From contig CALMYW010000231.1 in assembly GCA_937873665.1 (NCBI GenBank), positions 1-29,766 of the forward strand: DNA of 29,766 nt, written 5' to 3'. The translations under genes were made by a program, and so were the position numbers. Origin of the DNA: an uncultured Sphingorhabdus sp. (GTDB lineage Bacteria; Pseudomonadota; Alphaproteobacteria; Sphingomonadales; Sphingomonadaceae). This document shows, in pieces, positions 1 to 9,800 of this stretch. The first letter of the stretch is position 1. The number at the start of each line of letters is the position of its first letter. The notes under the pieces are model-generated. The model had not been told where the DNA came from. It did not search any database and was given only the letters and a program-made list of their open reading frames with translations.

Positions 1-2
1 TC

Positions 3-302
3 GAAAGCTACGCGGAACAGTTGCGCGACGGAATCGAGGACAGGCTCGTACTGACACCAGGACAGCCAATCTCGCCCCCCTCGGTCACAGGACCGGGATC
101 TGTCCGCGGTCGTGCCCAAATCGGCGGAGAGCGCCCAGGAAACGCGCCGAAGATGGACCCAGGCACTGTTCACGACGAAGTGCTGCGCGCTCAGAATGCC
201 GGTCGCCAACGGATCCGCGGATCCAGAGGGCGCCTCGATGCAGTTACCAAGGGCGCACAGGGTGCGAGCGCGGAGTCGGCAGATGAAGTGAAGGAATGGT
301 GA
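3..302 (+). CDS. C-terminal fragment of an unidentified protein, cut by the left window edge
   Basis: The reading frame is open from the first bases of the window to a TGA at 300-302, giving about 99 residues, so the true start lies outside. The fragment is hydrophilic and rich in Gly, Arg, Ala and Pro, with no membrane segment and no motif I recognise. A low-complexity basic tail like this occurs at the end of some relaxases and other DNA-processing proteins, but nothing here proves that. It runs toward the 76-aa gene at 312-542, leaving only 9 nt between the two stops, so the genes are convergent. It may be the last native gene to the left of the defence island. Confidence 0.45.
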   Translation, partial: ESYAEQLRDGIEDRLVLTPGQPISPPSVTGPGSVRGRAQIGGERPGNAPKMDPGTVHDEVLRAQNAGRQRIRGSRGRLDAVTKGAQGASAESADEVKEW

Positions 303-311
303 CGGATGAGC

Positions 312-542
312 TCACCAGAGCCCGGCTGATGCTCCAGCCAAGTACGCAAAACCTGCGGCAATCACGGGCAGGACTGTGATCGTGAGCTTCCGGCCCCAAG
401 GATCGGCCCAGGACTTCTTGATCCGATACTCCATCAGCCGATTATCGCGGATCGCCTGATCGAGTTCCGAGAAGCCCTCCCAACTTTGGGAGCGCTGTTG
501 CTCGGTTGCGTCGATATCGAATTTGGCCATGATCGCATTCAT
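312..542 (-). CDS. Small protein with a C-terminal membrane helix, function unknown
   Basis: The chosen ATG gives 76 aa beginning MNAIMAKFDIDATEQQ. It is preceded by GAGGAG about 6 nt upstream; an upstream in-frame start adding 13 residues has no such site. Residues 1-45 are polar and probably helical, and residues about 52-72 are a hydrophobic stretch with Ala and Gly, consistent with a single tail anchor. It lies downstream of the helicase gene on the same strand after a 167-nt gap with no clear terminator, so it could be read from the defence operon or be an independent host gene. I do not recognise the family. Confidence 0.55.
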   Translation of the reverse strand: MNAIMAKFDIDATEQQRSQSWEGFSELDQAIRDNRLMEYRIKKSWADPWGRKLTITVLPVIAAGFAYLAGASAGLW

Positions 543-709
543 CTCACTTCTCCTCAGAACATATCGGAAACAAGTGATCAAAGACAGAAAAATCGTCGTA
601 CCGTCTTGCGATGACCATTTTCGCAGCCTCCACTCCCTTCAACGTCATTTGCTACGATTTCCGGGATCCCGCTTAGAAAAAAGAGAAAAGGTATAAGGCA
701 ATACTGTAG

Positions 710-2884
710 CTATCCGTTCCCTTTGATCGAACGACAAAGGTCGGTTAAGCCATTCGCGTCCAAGCGTGCTGATAGCGCATCTTTTTGCAGCAAATCCTCG
801 GTCAAGTAAGGATGGAATTTCTCAAACAACAGGTTCGGCGAATGCGCAAATAGGTGCACCTCTTTGCCATCTGCCAGGGCCGAAAGTGCGTCGATCAACT
901 GCGGGCTTTCACCCTTCCCGAACACTTCAAGAAACCCATCGTGTGTCTGCACTGTAAAGCCGCTCGCCCGAAGGGCGAGTGCCAAAGTCGTTGTCCGAAC
1001 TGAACCCGTTTTCGTCGCTATGACAGCAGCGTTGTCGCTGAGCTGGGCAATCGTTCCGGGGTCAAATAGCAGTTGGCCGTAATTGCTGCGTGCCTCGTCG
1101 AGTAGCTCCAGCGCAGTCGCATCAAGGTAGATCGGGCGCTTTTGTCCCTCCAGAACATCGAACATACGCTGGATCACCCGGTCATGGATGTTACCAGGGT
1201 CGCCCCCAAAGATGGGCGGCACTCCGGCTTTCGCCGGTGCAACCAGGATGACACGATCCCGGTCGAGAACTTCTTGCACCAACCAGCGCCTGCCCGAAAA
1301 AATGAGAAGCATTCCGGGCGCAATCATGTTGTCGATGGGGAGTGTTCCAAGCTCCTTACCGCCGGAAATCAGCCGGTATTCCTCGGGGGTCTGGAACACG
1401 GCATAGAAGCTATAGTGCTCAACCAGCTTTTCGCCATTGGCACCGAGCAGCAAGAGTCCATCACTGGTTTGCTCAATCAGCGCGACCTCAGGTTGCCCGA
1501 GTGCTCGCAAAACATCCAGGAACAGCTGTGTATCGACCTGACGGAATGGCCCGATCTGGCAAAGAATCCCGTAGAGTTGCTGCGCACGTATTCCGCCTCG
1601 CTCGGCGATCACCGAGAGGATTTGGTGAACGAGGGTCGAAAGGTGAAGGGCCTCGCGTGGCGGCGGTTCACACCAGCCTTCCAAAAGCAATTCGATCATC
1701 GCAATGGCCCGCACCATCCCAAGGCGAAGACAGTCCGAAAAATTGCTGGTAGGCGTGAGCTTCGCCTCGACTGCGTATTGCCGAAGGATGGCTGGCTTGC
1801 CCGGTCGCCGCCCTGATCGACCAAGCCTTTGCCTCAGCGATGCGACGCTGAACGGTGCGCCAATCTGGCCGACACAGGTCACATCGCCAATGTCGATTCC
1901 CAATTCCAGCGTGGAAGTGCAGATGGCAGTCGTCGGCGCAGTACCATCTTTCAGGCGGCGTTCGACGAAGTCTCGATGCTCGCGCGATAGGCTGGCGTGG
2001 TGAGGGTAAAACTCCTGCGGCAAATGTTCCTTTTCGCAAAGTGCGCGCAACCGATCTGAGTAGATTTCAACGGCCTGACGCGCACCGCCAAAGACAAGAT
2101 TGTCGCTGCCTCTCAGATGTTCGAATAGGTGCTGCGAAATGGCATCCGTCGCTGAAGGGCTTTCATCGTCCTTGTCGCCAGCAACGTAGCCACGGAGCTG
2201 AAGCTGCAATTCGGCTGATCCGCCCTCGGCAATGACCTGTTCGACTTCATCAGGGCTGTCAGGACGAAGATAAGCCTTCGCCAGCTCCATATCTCCGAGT
2301 GTGGCCGACAAACCGACCCGGCGAATAGGTCTCTTTAGAGCAATTTCGAGGCGCGTGAGAAGCGAACGCATCTGGATGCCGCGCTCACTGTCGAGGACCG
2401 AATGCAATTCATCGAGAATGACTGCGCGCGTTGCGCCAAACAGCCTCGGAATCTCCAATCCGCGTCGAATGAATAGCGCTTCAAGTGACTCCGGGGTGAT
2501 TAGCAGCACGCCCCCCGGTCGCTTGGTAGCCTTAGCCTTCACCGATGACGAAACGTCGCCATGCCACGGCGTGATAGGCAAGTCTGTATCGCGACAGATG
2601 TCTTCAAGTCGCCGCGCCTGATCGGTGATGAGCGCCTTTAGCGGTGCGACATACAGAACATCAAATCCAGTTTCCTCACTGGGTTCATCGAGCACTTGGG
2701 ACAGTAGCGGGAGAAATGCCGCTTCAGTCTTGCCTCCGGCGGTGCTGGCAGCGACAATCAGGTCACGATTGCCGTCCATAAGCACGTGCGTTGCGCGCGC
2801 CTGAATATCGCGCAATTCCTTCCAGCCTTGCTGACGTATCCATTTCTGGATTGGTCGAGCCAGCTTGTCGAATGCCGCGCTCAC
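710..2884 (-). CDS. Lhr/BrxHI-like superfamily 2 DEAD/DEAH-box helicase, last gene of the defence operon
   Basis: This 724-aa protein has all the helicase landmarks: Gln28 upstream of motif I, Walker A around A49-G-G-K-T53, motif II as D158-E-L-H161, motif III S193-A-T, motif V near T323-STLELGIDIGDV, and motif VI Q352-RLGRSGR. It should be an ATP-driven nucleic-acid translocase. The C-terminal half (about 380-724) has no catalytic motif I can name. It starts with GTG, and the GTGA overlaps the TGA stop of the BrxD-like ATPase gene by 4 nt, so the two are translationally coupled. In type 2 BREX a BrxD ATPase is paired with an Lhr-like helicase, BrxHI. Here the pair is present without PglX, PglZ or other BREX core genes. 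The helicase call is firm; the exact subfamily is less certain. Confidence 0.88.
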   Translation of the reverse strand: MSAAFDKLARPIQKWIRQQGWKELRDIQARATHVLMDGNRDLIVAASTAGGKTEAAFLPLLSQVLDEPSEETGFDVLYVAPLKALITDQARRLEDICRDTDLPITPWHGDVSSSVKAKATKRPGGVLLITPESLEALFIRRGLEIPRLFGATRAVILDELHSVLDSERGIQMRSLLTRLEIALKRPIRRVGLSATLGDMELAKAYLRPDSPDEVEQVIAEGGSAELQLQLRGYVAGDKDDESPSATDAISQHLFEHLRGSDNLVFGGARQAVEIYSDRLRALCEKEHLPQEFYPHHASLSREHRDFVERRLKDGTAPTTAICTSTLELGIDIGDVTCVGQIGAPFSVASLRQRLGRSGRRPGKPAILRQYAVEAKLTPTSNFSDCLRLGMVRAIAMIELLLEGWCEPPPREALHLSTLVHQILSVIAERGGIRAQQLYGILCQIGPFRQVDTQLFLDVLRALGQPEVALIEQTSDGLLLLGANGEKLVEHYSFYAVFQTPEEYRLISGGKELGTLPIDNMIAPGMLLIFSGRRWLVQEVLDRDRVILVAPAKAGVPPIFGGDPGNIHDRVIQRMFDVLEGQKRPIYLDATALELLDEARSNYGQLLFDPGTIAQLSDNAAVIATKTGSVRTTTLALALRASGFTVQTHDGFLEVFGKGESPQLIDALSALADGKEVHLFAHSPNLLFEKFHPYLTEDLLQKDALSARLDANGLTDLCRSIKGNG

Positions 2885-4185
2885 AGTCGGAAGCTGGCTA
2901 GCTCGTCGCTCTCGGGAACAGCGCCAACGCTCTCATCCACGTCGTTCATGTCGTCACCAGAATCCTCCGCCACGTCGAGTTCTTCGATGAGGTCCGACCA
3001 TTCGACGCCGGGGTTCTGTTCGAGCACCGCCAGAAGATTCACGAATGCCGTGACCGTGTTCCGGGGGGTTCTGAAATAGGCCTCCCCGATCCTGCCCGAG
3101 CAGTGTGCCATAAACGCTTCCAAGGCGTTGTCGGGCAGGATTGCTTCATCGCCCTGCATAACGGCGCGAATGTTGGCTAGGAGCACGAACAGATCTTCAG
3201 GCGTAAGGCTGGCTAGTCGAATGATCGGCCCGGAAAGATCGACCAGTCCATCACGCGCAAAAGTGTTCTCTGCGAGGCGAGACTGGAGTGCCTCATAGCT
3301 GTAGAGGCCGCGCCGCGTATTCATGAGGAATTCCGGCGTTCCTCCCATGAGGAACCCAAGGTTCTCCGCGCTTCCTTGCAGAACGTCGTTCAGGATGCGC
3401 AGGATTTGCTCATAGTTGGCATTGCGGGCTTGCGATGATGTCAGCTTGTAAAGGTTGACCATCTCGTCAAGGCCAACGAGCAGGCCCTTGTAGCCCGCTT
3501 CACAAACAAATGCCGACATCAGTTTGAGGTGATCGTAGACGCTGGCGTCATTGACGATTGTGCGAACACCCAGAGCCTTGCGAGCATCGGTTTTCGTAGC
3601 AAATTCGCCGCGCAGCCATCGAATTGCTGCCGATTTCAGTTCTTCATCGCCGGTTTCATGTCCCTCCCAATACCGGCGGATGACCTGCGCGAAGTCGAAG
3701 CCTCCTGTCAGCTCCTCGAAATGGGCAAGGCGCTGGCAAATGATGTCATCTGTCGATTGTTCTTGCGCCTCGGCATCGTGCTGGGCCTGGCTGACAAAGC
3801 GTTCGACAACATTCGACAATGCACCACCATCTGGCTTGGTCCGGGTGGCAAGATTTCGCGCCATCTCCGCGTAGAGGCCCCGTGCTTGCCCGCCGGTCGC
3901 GTGGATGCGTCGATCCGGGGCAAGGTCGGCAAACATGACGACCAGTCCCTTTTCGAGCGCTACAAGCCGGATCAGGTTCATGAAGAAGGTCTTGCCGGAG
4001 CCATACTCGCCGATGATGAAACGAATGGCTGAACCGCCATCAGCGATCCGGTCCATGTCCTTGACGAGTTCCTCGATCTCACGCGCTCGTCCGACCTGGA
4101 TGTGCCGAAGCCCCAATTTGGGAACAACACCGGCGCGTAGCGCCTGAACGATGGCGTCGCGTTCGCGCGGTTTCAGTCTCGACAT
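2881..4185 (-). CDS. BrxD-like (DUF2791 family) P-loop ATPase
   Basis: This 434-aa protein carries Walker A G59-EYGSGKT66 and a hydrophobic strand ending in D240-E241 (Walker B), typical of AAA+/STAND-like ATPases. The arrangement, with a late FRTPRNTVTAFVNLL segment at about 371-385, matches the BREX ATP-binding protein BrxD/DUF2791 family as I know it. Residues about 404-428 are strongly acidic and may be a docking tail. ATG is preceded by AAGGGGG at 8 nt. Only 3 nt separate it from the stop of the TerB-N gene upstream, and its own stop overlaps the helicase start, so the three genes form one translational unit. It probably loads or controls the neighbouring helicase; no nuclease motif is visible. 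Confidence 0.82.
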   Translation of the reverse strand: MSRLKPRERDAIVQALRAGVVPKLGLRHIQVGRAREIEELVKDMDRIADGGSAIRFIIGEYGSGKTFFMNLIRLVALEKGLVVMFADLAPDRRIHATGGQARGLYAEMARNLATRTKPDGGALSNVVERFVSQAQHDAEAQEQSTDDIICQRLAHFEELTGGFDFAQVIRRYWEGHETGDEELKSAAIRWLRGEFATKTDARKALGVRTIVNDASVYDHLKLMSAFVCEAGYKGLLVGLDEMVNLYKLTSSQARNANYEQILRILNDVLQGSAENLGFLMGGTPEFLMNTRRGLYSYEALQSRLAENTFARDGLVDLSGPIIRLASLTPEDLFVLLANIRAVMQGDEAILPDNALEAFMAHCSGRIGEAYFRTPRNTVTAFVNLLAVLEQNPGVEWSDLIEELDVAEDSGDDMNDVDESVGAVPESDELASFRL

Positions 4186-4188
4186 GAA

Positions 4189-6708
4189 TTAATCCCCCTT
4201 CGCCATCTCGGCTCTCAACGTATCGGCTATGTCCGGCGATACGTCATATCCGTCATATTCATCGAGCAATGCTTCATCGAACTTATCGAAAGCCCACTCA
4301 TTGACTACCTCAAGCGCGCCAGAGGGCATGAGCCCTTGCTTACCGGCGATCTCGTCAAACTCTTCGTCAGTCCAATGTTCGCGCTGGATTATCTGCTCCA
4401 CAAGCATCGCGTGCTTGGGATCGAGGCCAGCCATTGATGATGGAAGAGCATGTGCTGCGGTGGCCTCGTCGCTCACGTCTTCGTCGGTCGAGAAAATCTC
4501 GCCCAGAACGCTTGAAACGCGCTCGGTGTCATTTCGGATGGCGGCAATACGCGCCGCATCAAGGGAAGCCGCCTTTGCCTTTGGTTCATCGGGGATTTGT
4601 TCGCCGGGGACTTCCGCTTCGGCGGCCTTAACCCGGACAGGGCCATCGGCAACGTCTCCGGCATGAAGGTCAGCGTAGACGTGGCCAGCATCGATTCCCA
4701 ATGCCTTGTAAATTTTCTCAATACTGGCGACTTCATCGGACTGAATAACGCCATCAGCATGGGCAATCGCGACAACTGCCGCGCGCAAAGCGAGATGATG
4801 CTCTGCATCTGCCTCTTTCAGCTTACTGCGCAGCCATGACATGTCCGGCGGAACATCGAGATACCATTCGAGGTTGGCGTAAAGTCGCTTTCGTTCTAGC
4901 TCTGTCAGCCCTTTAGTTGCCTCGACCTTGTTGCGGAGGGCTCGGCGCTCTGCTTCCACGATCTTACTGTCGGCATGTGCCACGAAGGTCGCTAGTGCCA
5001 ATTCGAACAACTCTGATCGATATGCCGGGGAGACATCCTCCAGTTGCTCGACCGTCACGCCCAGCTCGAAGATCACGACCGGTTCGTCAATCTTCGGCCC
5101 ACGCAGAGAAAATCTCGGGTCAGGAGCCATGCCGAATCCGATCCGTGCGAGTGCGTCCGCTGCGCCAGTCAAGTTCCGTTTGCCGAGCTTCTCTGGTGTT
5201 ACTCCTTCCAGCCGCGAGATCACATCAACCGCCGGAATCAACCCACCCGCTGTAACTTGCTCGTGGGCCCAGGTTTTTAGTTCTTCCAATTCACCTGAAG
5301 GGAAAAGGCTCCAAAGCTCAGCAGGTAGCAGCGCCTGCGCTTCGATAGTCCCTCGGCCATTAGGATTTCGCCCAAGGTATCGGCTGAATTTATCCAGTTC
5401 ATCCATTGCCTCATCTGCGATCTTTTGCGCTTTCTGCACTGGGGACCGCAAATCGGACACATCAGGGATTGCTACATCTCCGCCATCTCCCGCCGTGAGA
5501 TTAACGGAGCAATTGAACTCGCTGGATGCCGCACGATAGTCCATTTTCAACAACTTACGAGGCGTTCGAACCTTTAAGCCATCAGGGTACAGCGCGTCGA
5601 ACTTCAGTTTGAAAAGTGCCTTGAATTCGTCACCGCAACGCTCAGCTGGAGTGCGAAGGCGTCGCTCTGGGTGGCAATGCAGCCAGAGATGCAGCCACTC
5701 GGCATCAAAGGCTTTGCCTTCGGCGATCATGCCGCCGAGTGCGAACTTCAGCGAAAATGGCAAATCCCAGCTTCGGTTCTCAAGGATTGTCTGCTTAAGT
5801 GTCGCATCGTCCAAGGAGATGCCGCCCATCGCCATGATACGCGCGATGTCGAGGAACTCGCCGAGATACCGTTGGGCGGAGTAGTTATCGGCGAAAAGAA
5901 CCTTCAGGCGTTCCACCTCCGCAACTATTTCCTGCTTCTCATCGTCGGGTGGTTGGTCGATCAGAAACCTGCGCTCCAGACCATAGAAGAACAGGAACAT
6001 GTAGCCGGGGTTGATCGTCCCATCTTGGCGACCACCAGCCAGCCAGTCGAGATAGGTGGCCCTGCACACGGCAGAAATGCTCGAATACCCTGGCCAATAT
6101 GGCATGTTATCGCCATTCTTGTCCGACCCCACCCGCGCGACGGATAACGATGGATCGATGTAGGCTCGACAGCTCTCACCATAGTAGGATGAGCCAATAC
6201 GTGGCGGTTTGCCCACAAAGATCATCCCATCGATCGTGCGACCTGCGATAGTGACCGATTGACCTTTTCGCAGCCAACCTTGCGACCTTGCCGGTGAATT
6301 TTGATGTGAGCGTTCTGGTTGAGACTGCTGATCAAGAACAGCACTGGACAGGCCTTGCCGTGCCAGTCTTCCAGCTGATCGGTGCTCCACCGCTGCTTCA
6401 AGATCGGCGTGCGCTTGTCGCCCTGCTCCAATAAGCTCGGCATAATTCTGCTTTGGCTGGTAGGGCTTTGGTTGGCTGAGTTGCTCCTCTTCGCTCGTCA
6501 GAGCTACGCGTCTTGGGGCTTCGAGTCCGTCGCTCTGGGCGATCCGCGTCTCTCGGTGTTTTTCGTGCCACCATACAAGAAATGCAGGGGTGACAAACGC
6601 GAATAGCATTTGCATCCCAATAGATACATTTGGCATCGCAATGGCAACCACGACCATGCAGACGAAGTAGAAGAAGAAATACTTGATTGCCCAGCGAACC
6701 AATCTCAA
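4189..6708 (-). CDS. Membrane-anchored TerB-N / TerB / TerB-C domain protein
   Basis: The protein is 839 aa from the TTG at 6708, chosen because AGGGGG lies 8 nt upstream, the same spacing as for the next gene; another TTG at 6726 would add 6 residues. Two hydrophobic helices (about 7-25 and 32-47) should anchor it in the inner membrane. A TerB-N domain follows (about 150-365, with MPYWPGYSSIS and YLDWLAGGR motifs), then a TerB domain (about 560-685) with two AHAD...E acidic motifs that could bind metal, and a TerB-C-like tail (about 715-835). TerB-N/TerB-C proteins are known from predicted stress and defence systems next to ATPases and helicases, as here. It heads the third module, after an approximately 110-nt gap from druE. 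Its biochemical role is not known; a scaffold or sensor is my inference. Confidence 0.82.
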   Translation of the reverse strand: MRLVRWAIKYFFFYFVCMVVVAIAMPNVSIGMQMLFAFVTPAFLVWWHEKHRETRIAQSDGLEAPRRVALTSEEEQLSQPKPYQPKQNYAELIGAGRQAHADLEAAVEHRSAGRLARQGLSSAVLDQQSQPERSHQNSPARSQGWLRKGQSVTIAGRTIDGMIFVGKPPRIGSSYYGESCRAYIDPSLSVARVGSDKNGDNMPYWPGYSSISAVCRATYLDWLAGGRQDGTINPGYMFLFFYGLERRFLIDQPPDDEKQEIVAEVERLKVLFADNYSAQRYLGEFLDIARIMAMGGISLDDATLKQTILENRSWDLPFSLKFALGGMIAEGKAFDAEWLHLWLHCHPERRLRTPAERCGDEFKALFKLKFDALYPDGLKVRTPRKLLKMDYRAASSEFNCSVNLTAGDGGDVAIPDVSDLRSPVQKAQKIADEAMDELDKFSRYLGRNPNGRGTIEAQALLPAELWSLFPSGELEELKTWAHEQVTAGGLIPAVDVISRLEGVTPEKLGKRNLTGAADALARIGFGMAPDPRFSLRGPKIDEPVVIFELGVTVEQLEDVSPAYRSELFELALATFVAHADSKIVEAERRALRNKVEATKGLTELERKRLYANLEWYLDVPPDMSWLRSKLKEADAEHHLALRAAVVAIAHADGVIQSDEVASIEKIYKALGIDAGHVYADLHAGDVADGPVRVKAAEAEVPGEQIPDEPKAKAASLDAARIAAIRNDTERVSSVLGEIFSTDEDVSDEATAAHALPSSMAGLDPKHAMLVEQIIQREHWTDEEFDEIAGKQGLMPSGALEVVNEWAFDKFDEALLDEYDGYDVSPDIADTLRAEMAKGD

Positions 6709-6821
6709 GAACCTAACCCCCTGCAATCAGATGAAATCTTGATCAATCGGATCTACTTTCCATTTTTAAACAAAAAATGAGCAATGCAATGTCCGAGCAT
6801 AGAAATTTCTATATCCATGTA
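6709..6821 (-). promoter_or_regulatory. Gap between druE and the TerB module: AT-rich with a 14-bp perfect palindrome
   Basis: This is one of two larger gaps inside the super-operon. It contains the perfect palindrome ATAGAAATTTCTAT at 6799-6812 and, further downstream on the minus strand, a TTGCAT followed by an A/T-rich TTTAAAAAT stretch. That could be a weak internal promoter with an operator for the third module. There is no GC-rich hairpin plus T-run, so read-through from druE is also expected. The promoter is a suggestion from composition only. Confidence 0.3.
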
Positions 6822-9800
6822 TCATATTCTGGCCACTGCGTAGTAACTCTCTCCCACACCAAAGACGGCAGCGGTTGAGCGAATAAGCTCGCCGACCTGC
6901 ACCGCAGGCGCTGCACGAAAGTCATGCCGCGGCGAACTGCCCGCAATTCGCCAGTATCCGAATCCCTGGTCGAGCAGGATCAGAACCTTCTGACCATCGG
7001 CATATTCTAGCTCAAGCTTGCGGCCATGGTTCGAATTCTCCATGATCTGAAGTTCGACATCGAGGCCAAACTTTTCGCCCAATAGCTCAGCGACTTCCGC
7101 TCGGTCGCCTTCATACTCCCAGTCATGGAAGATCTGATGGGGTGGCCGATCCTTCTTCAGTGGCTGGACCAAGATATCAACTTCGACCGGACTATTCGCC
7201 TGCAGGTCAGCGGATAGAGCTTCGCACGTCCGCAGAAAGAGGAGCATCGGTAGAGGCGCATTGAGATAACGGTCGGTGTAGGTGATCCGCAAAAGACTGC
7301 CGGGCTTCCAAACACCAGCCGCTTCCATCTGCTGCTTCAGTTTCGAGCCAAAGCGTTTGCCAAATTGGCCAACCGGGCATTGCCCGAAACCTTGCATCAG
7401 TTCGACCTGATCACCAGCCGCAACCTGTCGCTCCAGATCTTCAGGGTTGATCGGGCTGTAGGCGGTGGGGCCGCTGAGAGTGCCGGCAACGACAGCATGC
7501 GTCTCACCCAAGCCCCAGCGCTCCCCCGGCTGCGCCGCGTTCGCATCGCGTGAAAAGAACCCTGTGGTACGATCAGTCGAGATCAATTCGGCCAGGCGTT
7601 TGCTCTCGAAGGGGGCGTCTTCTCCTTTACCCAGGGCCAACGAAAATTCGAAACGCACCGAGGCATCGCGCAAAAAGCGCCGTTCGACCTCTTCGAGCTT
7701 ATCAAAGGAACTCGGATCAAGCACGAGAGTCACCGGAACGCCGCGCGCTGAGGCGGCAGAAAAGAACGTGCGCATTTTGGTCGAAGTCAGCTCTGCCAGA
7801 TCGAACACGGTCGGCAAAAAGACGGAAATGCTGTCTCCGCTTCGCGCTCTCAGAAGAAGTGTGTTTGCCGCGTCATTGATTGCCCTGGCATCGGGGACTG
7901 CACGATCTTCCTGCGGCAGTTCAGCATTTGTCTCAAGAAACGCCTGGACTGCGAGCAGAGCAGACCGCCGGTCGAGACGACCCTGCTGCTTGTAGAGATC
8001 GGCAGCAAGGACGCAGGCCGAACACCCCATCTCGCATTCCTTGGGGCAATCGAGGACGCGGGCCGCTCGTTCGAAGACATGATAGATATCATCGAAAAGT
8101 CTCGGAGCGTATCCGGCACCTCCAGATGCCTCATCGAAGATGTAGACCGACGGCACTCTGCGACCGAGCATGCCGTCTCGAGCTGCCACCGAAATCCCAA
8201 GCTCGCGCGGCTCAATTCCAAGCCAGCGCGCAAGACTCTCGCGCACGGCTGCGCTGAGTGCCCAGGCCGCACCGTCACTCTCCAGCCCAGGCAATTGCAG
8301 CTCTACCACATCGGTTAGAACTTCATGACCCAGCGCTAGAGCGCTCGTGATCGCATACCCTTCGTCATTGCCCGGACAGCGGTCAATCGCCTTTCGGTCC
8401 CTCGGGGTGAGCGGCCGATGGTCTTTGAGAGCGTCTGTCCCAGCGTCCCCAGCGCGACCACACTCCAGGCAAATCTCGTAACCCTGGTCTTTGGGGCCAC
8501 GCGAATGATGGTAGATGTAGCCTTCATGCGAAGCGCGGATCCGGCCCGTTTCAGGCTGCAGCATGGGTTGCCAAAGGGCATCACCGACACTGACCTTCGG
8601 AGACTTGGGTTCGATGTAGACAGCCTGATCGGTGTCGGCATGCGGCTGCGCGTTCCAGTCGACGCGGAACCCGGCCGGTTCAAGAAACTGCTCAATGGTA
8701 ATGCTGCGCTCGCCGCAATGGGCACACTGGTCAGGCATCTGGTGATCGCTGCCCGCCCCACCACAATGGTCGCACCACCAGGCCCAACGAAGGTTCTGCG
8801 GCTCCCGCTGGCCACTGTCGATCGGGCTCAACCAATTGAGGGTGACCCCGGCCGATTTCCAAACCAGCCCGTCTACGACGACCTCTGCCCCTGGGGCATA
8901 TTCCCGAATGGCGATATCGGCGTTGCGCGTCGGGCATTCATAGCGCCGATCACGCGCGCCTTCCTCTTCCGAACGATTACGCTCCTGCGCCTTCTGCGTC
9001 TCGGCACACAGGGTATCAAACGGGACAACTGATGTCGGAAAACCACTTCCAGGGATAAGCGAGCGATTGGCGAGCTCCTTCAAGAGGAACTCTTTGCACA
9101 AGCGCCGCGCCTGAAACTCGATCGCCTTCTTTGCCGGCCCTTCGAGCGCGTCCGAGTCTTCCTTTAGGCGCTGCCATGTACGACGGAAATTCGCAGCTTC
9201 CTGCCCAAACATCTCCGCCGTATGCCCCCGGATTTCGGTGTCGTATTCGAGACCTGTCCCCCTGAGGAGCCGCAGCAAACCTTGTTCGGTTGCGGATGCC
9301 GTAGTTGGTAGATCGAGCCATTCGCAAAAGGCATCCACGGGAGCGAGACCTTCGAAAGGACGAAGGTCAGCGCGACAGCCGAAGAAATCCCCGGTCTTGG
9401 TCCGGGCAAACTCCCCCTCAACCTCGCGAAACCATTGGGCGAGCAGATAGGCGTTCGCATGACGCTGTGCGATCCGATCTGAATCAAGCGATACGCGCGG
9501 CGAGGCGAGTTTACGGCGCAAATAGCCTGCAGGATCGGCAAACGTCTCGAGATCGAGAGGCGTGTTGCGGGCGATTGTGAGACTTGTCGAGAAGCCCTGT
9601 CCGCGGCGGCCTGCCCGACCGGCACGCTGATTGTAGTTGGCGATCGAGGGTGGAACATTGGTCATCAGCACGGCTTCGATCGAGCCGATGTCGACACCCA
9701 TTTCCATGGTGGTCGAGCAGGCGAGCAGGTTGATATCGCCTTCCTTGAATTGCTCCTCGAACTCCCGCAGTCGGTGCGGGGGCTGCTGGGCACTGTGTTC

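Noticed and set aside
662..671. Palindrome CGGGATCCCG near an A-run as a terminator for the defence operon
   Set aside because: On the operon's strand the T-run comes before the palindrome, and there is no loop, so it does not fit an intrinsic terminator.
1142..1816. A 224-codon plus-strand frame
   Set aside because: It is antisense to the C-terminal part of the Lhr-like helicase gene and has no family resemblance.
2881..4185. A full type 2 BREX system
   Set aside because: Only BrxD-like and helicase genes are present; no PglX, PglY, PglZ or PglW homologue is visible in the window.
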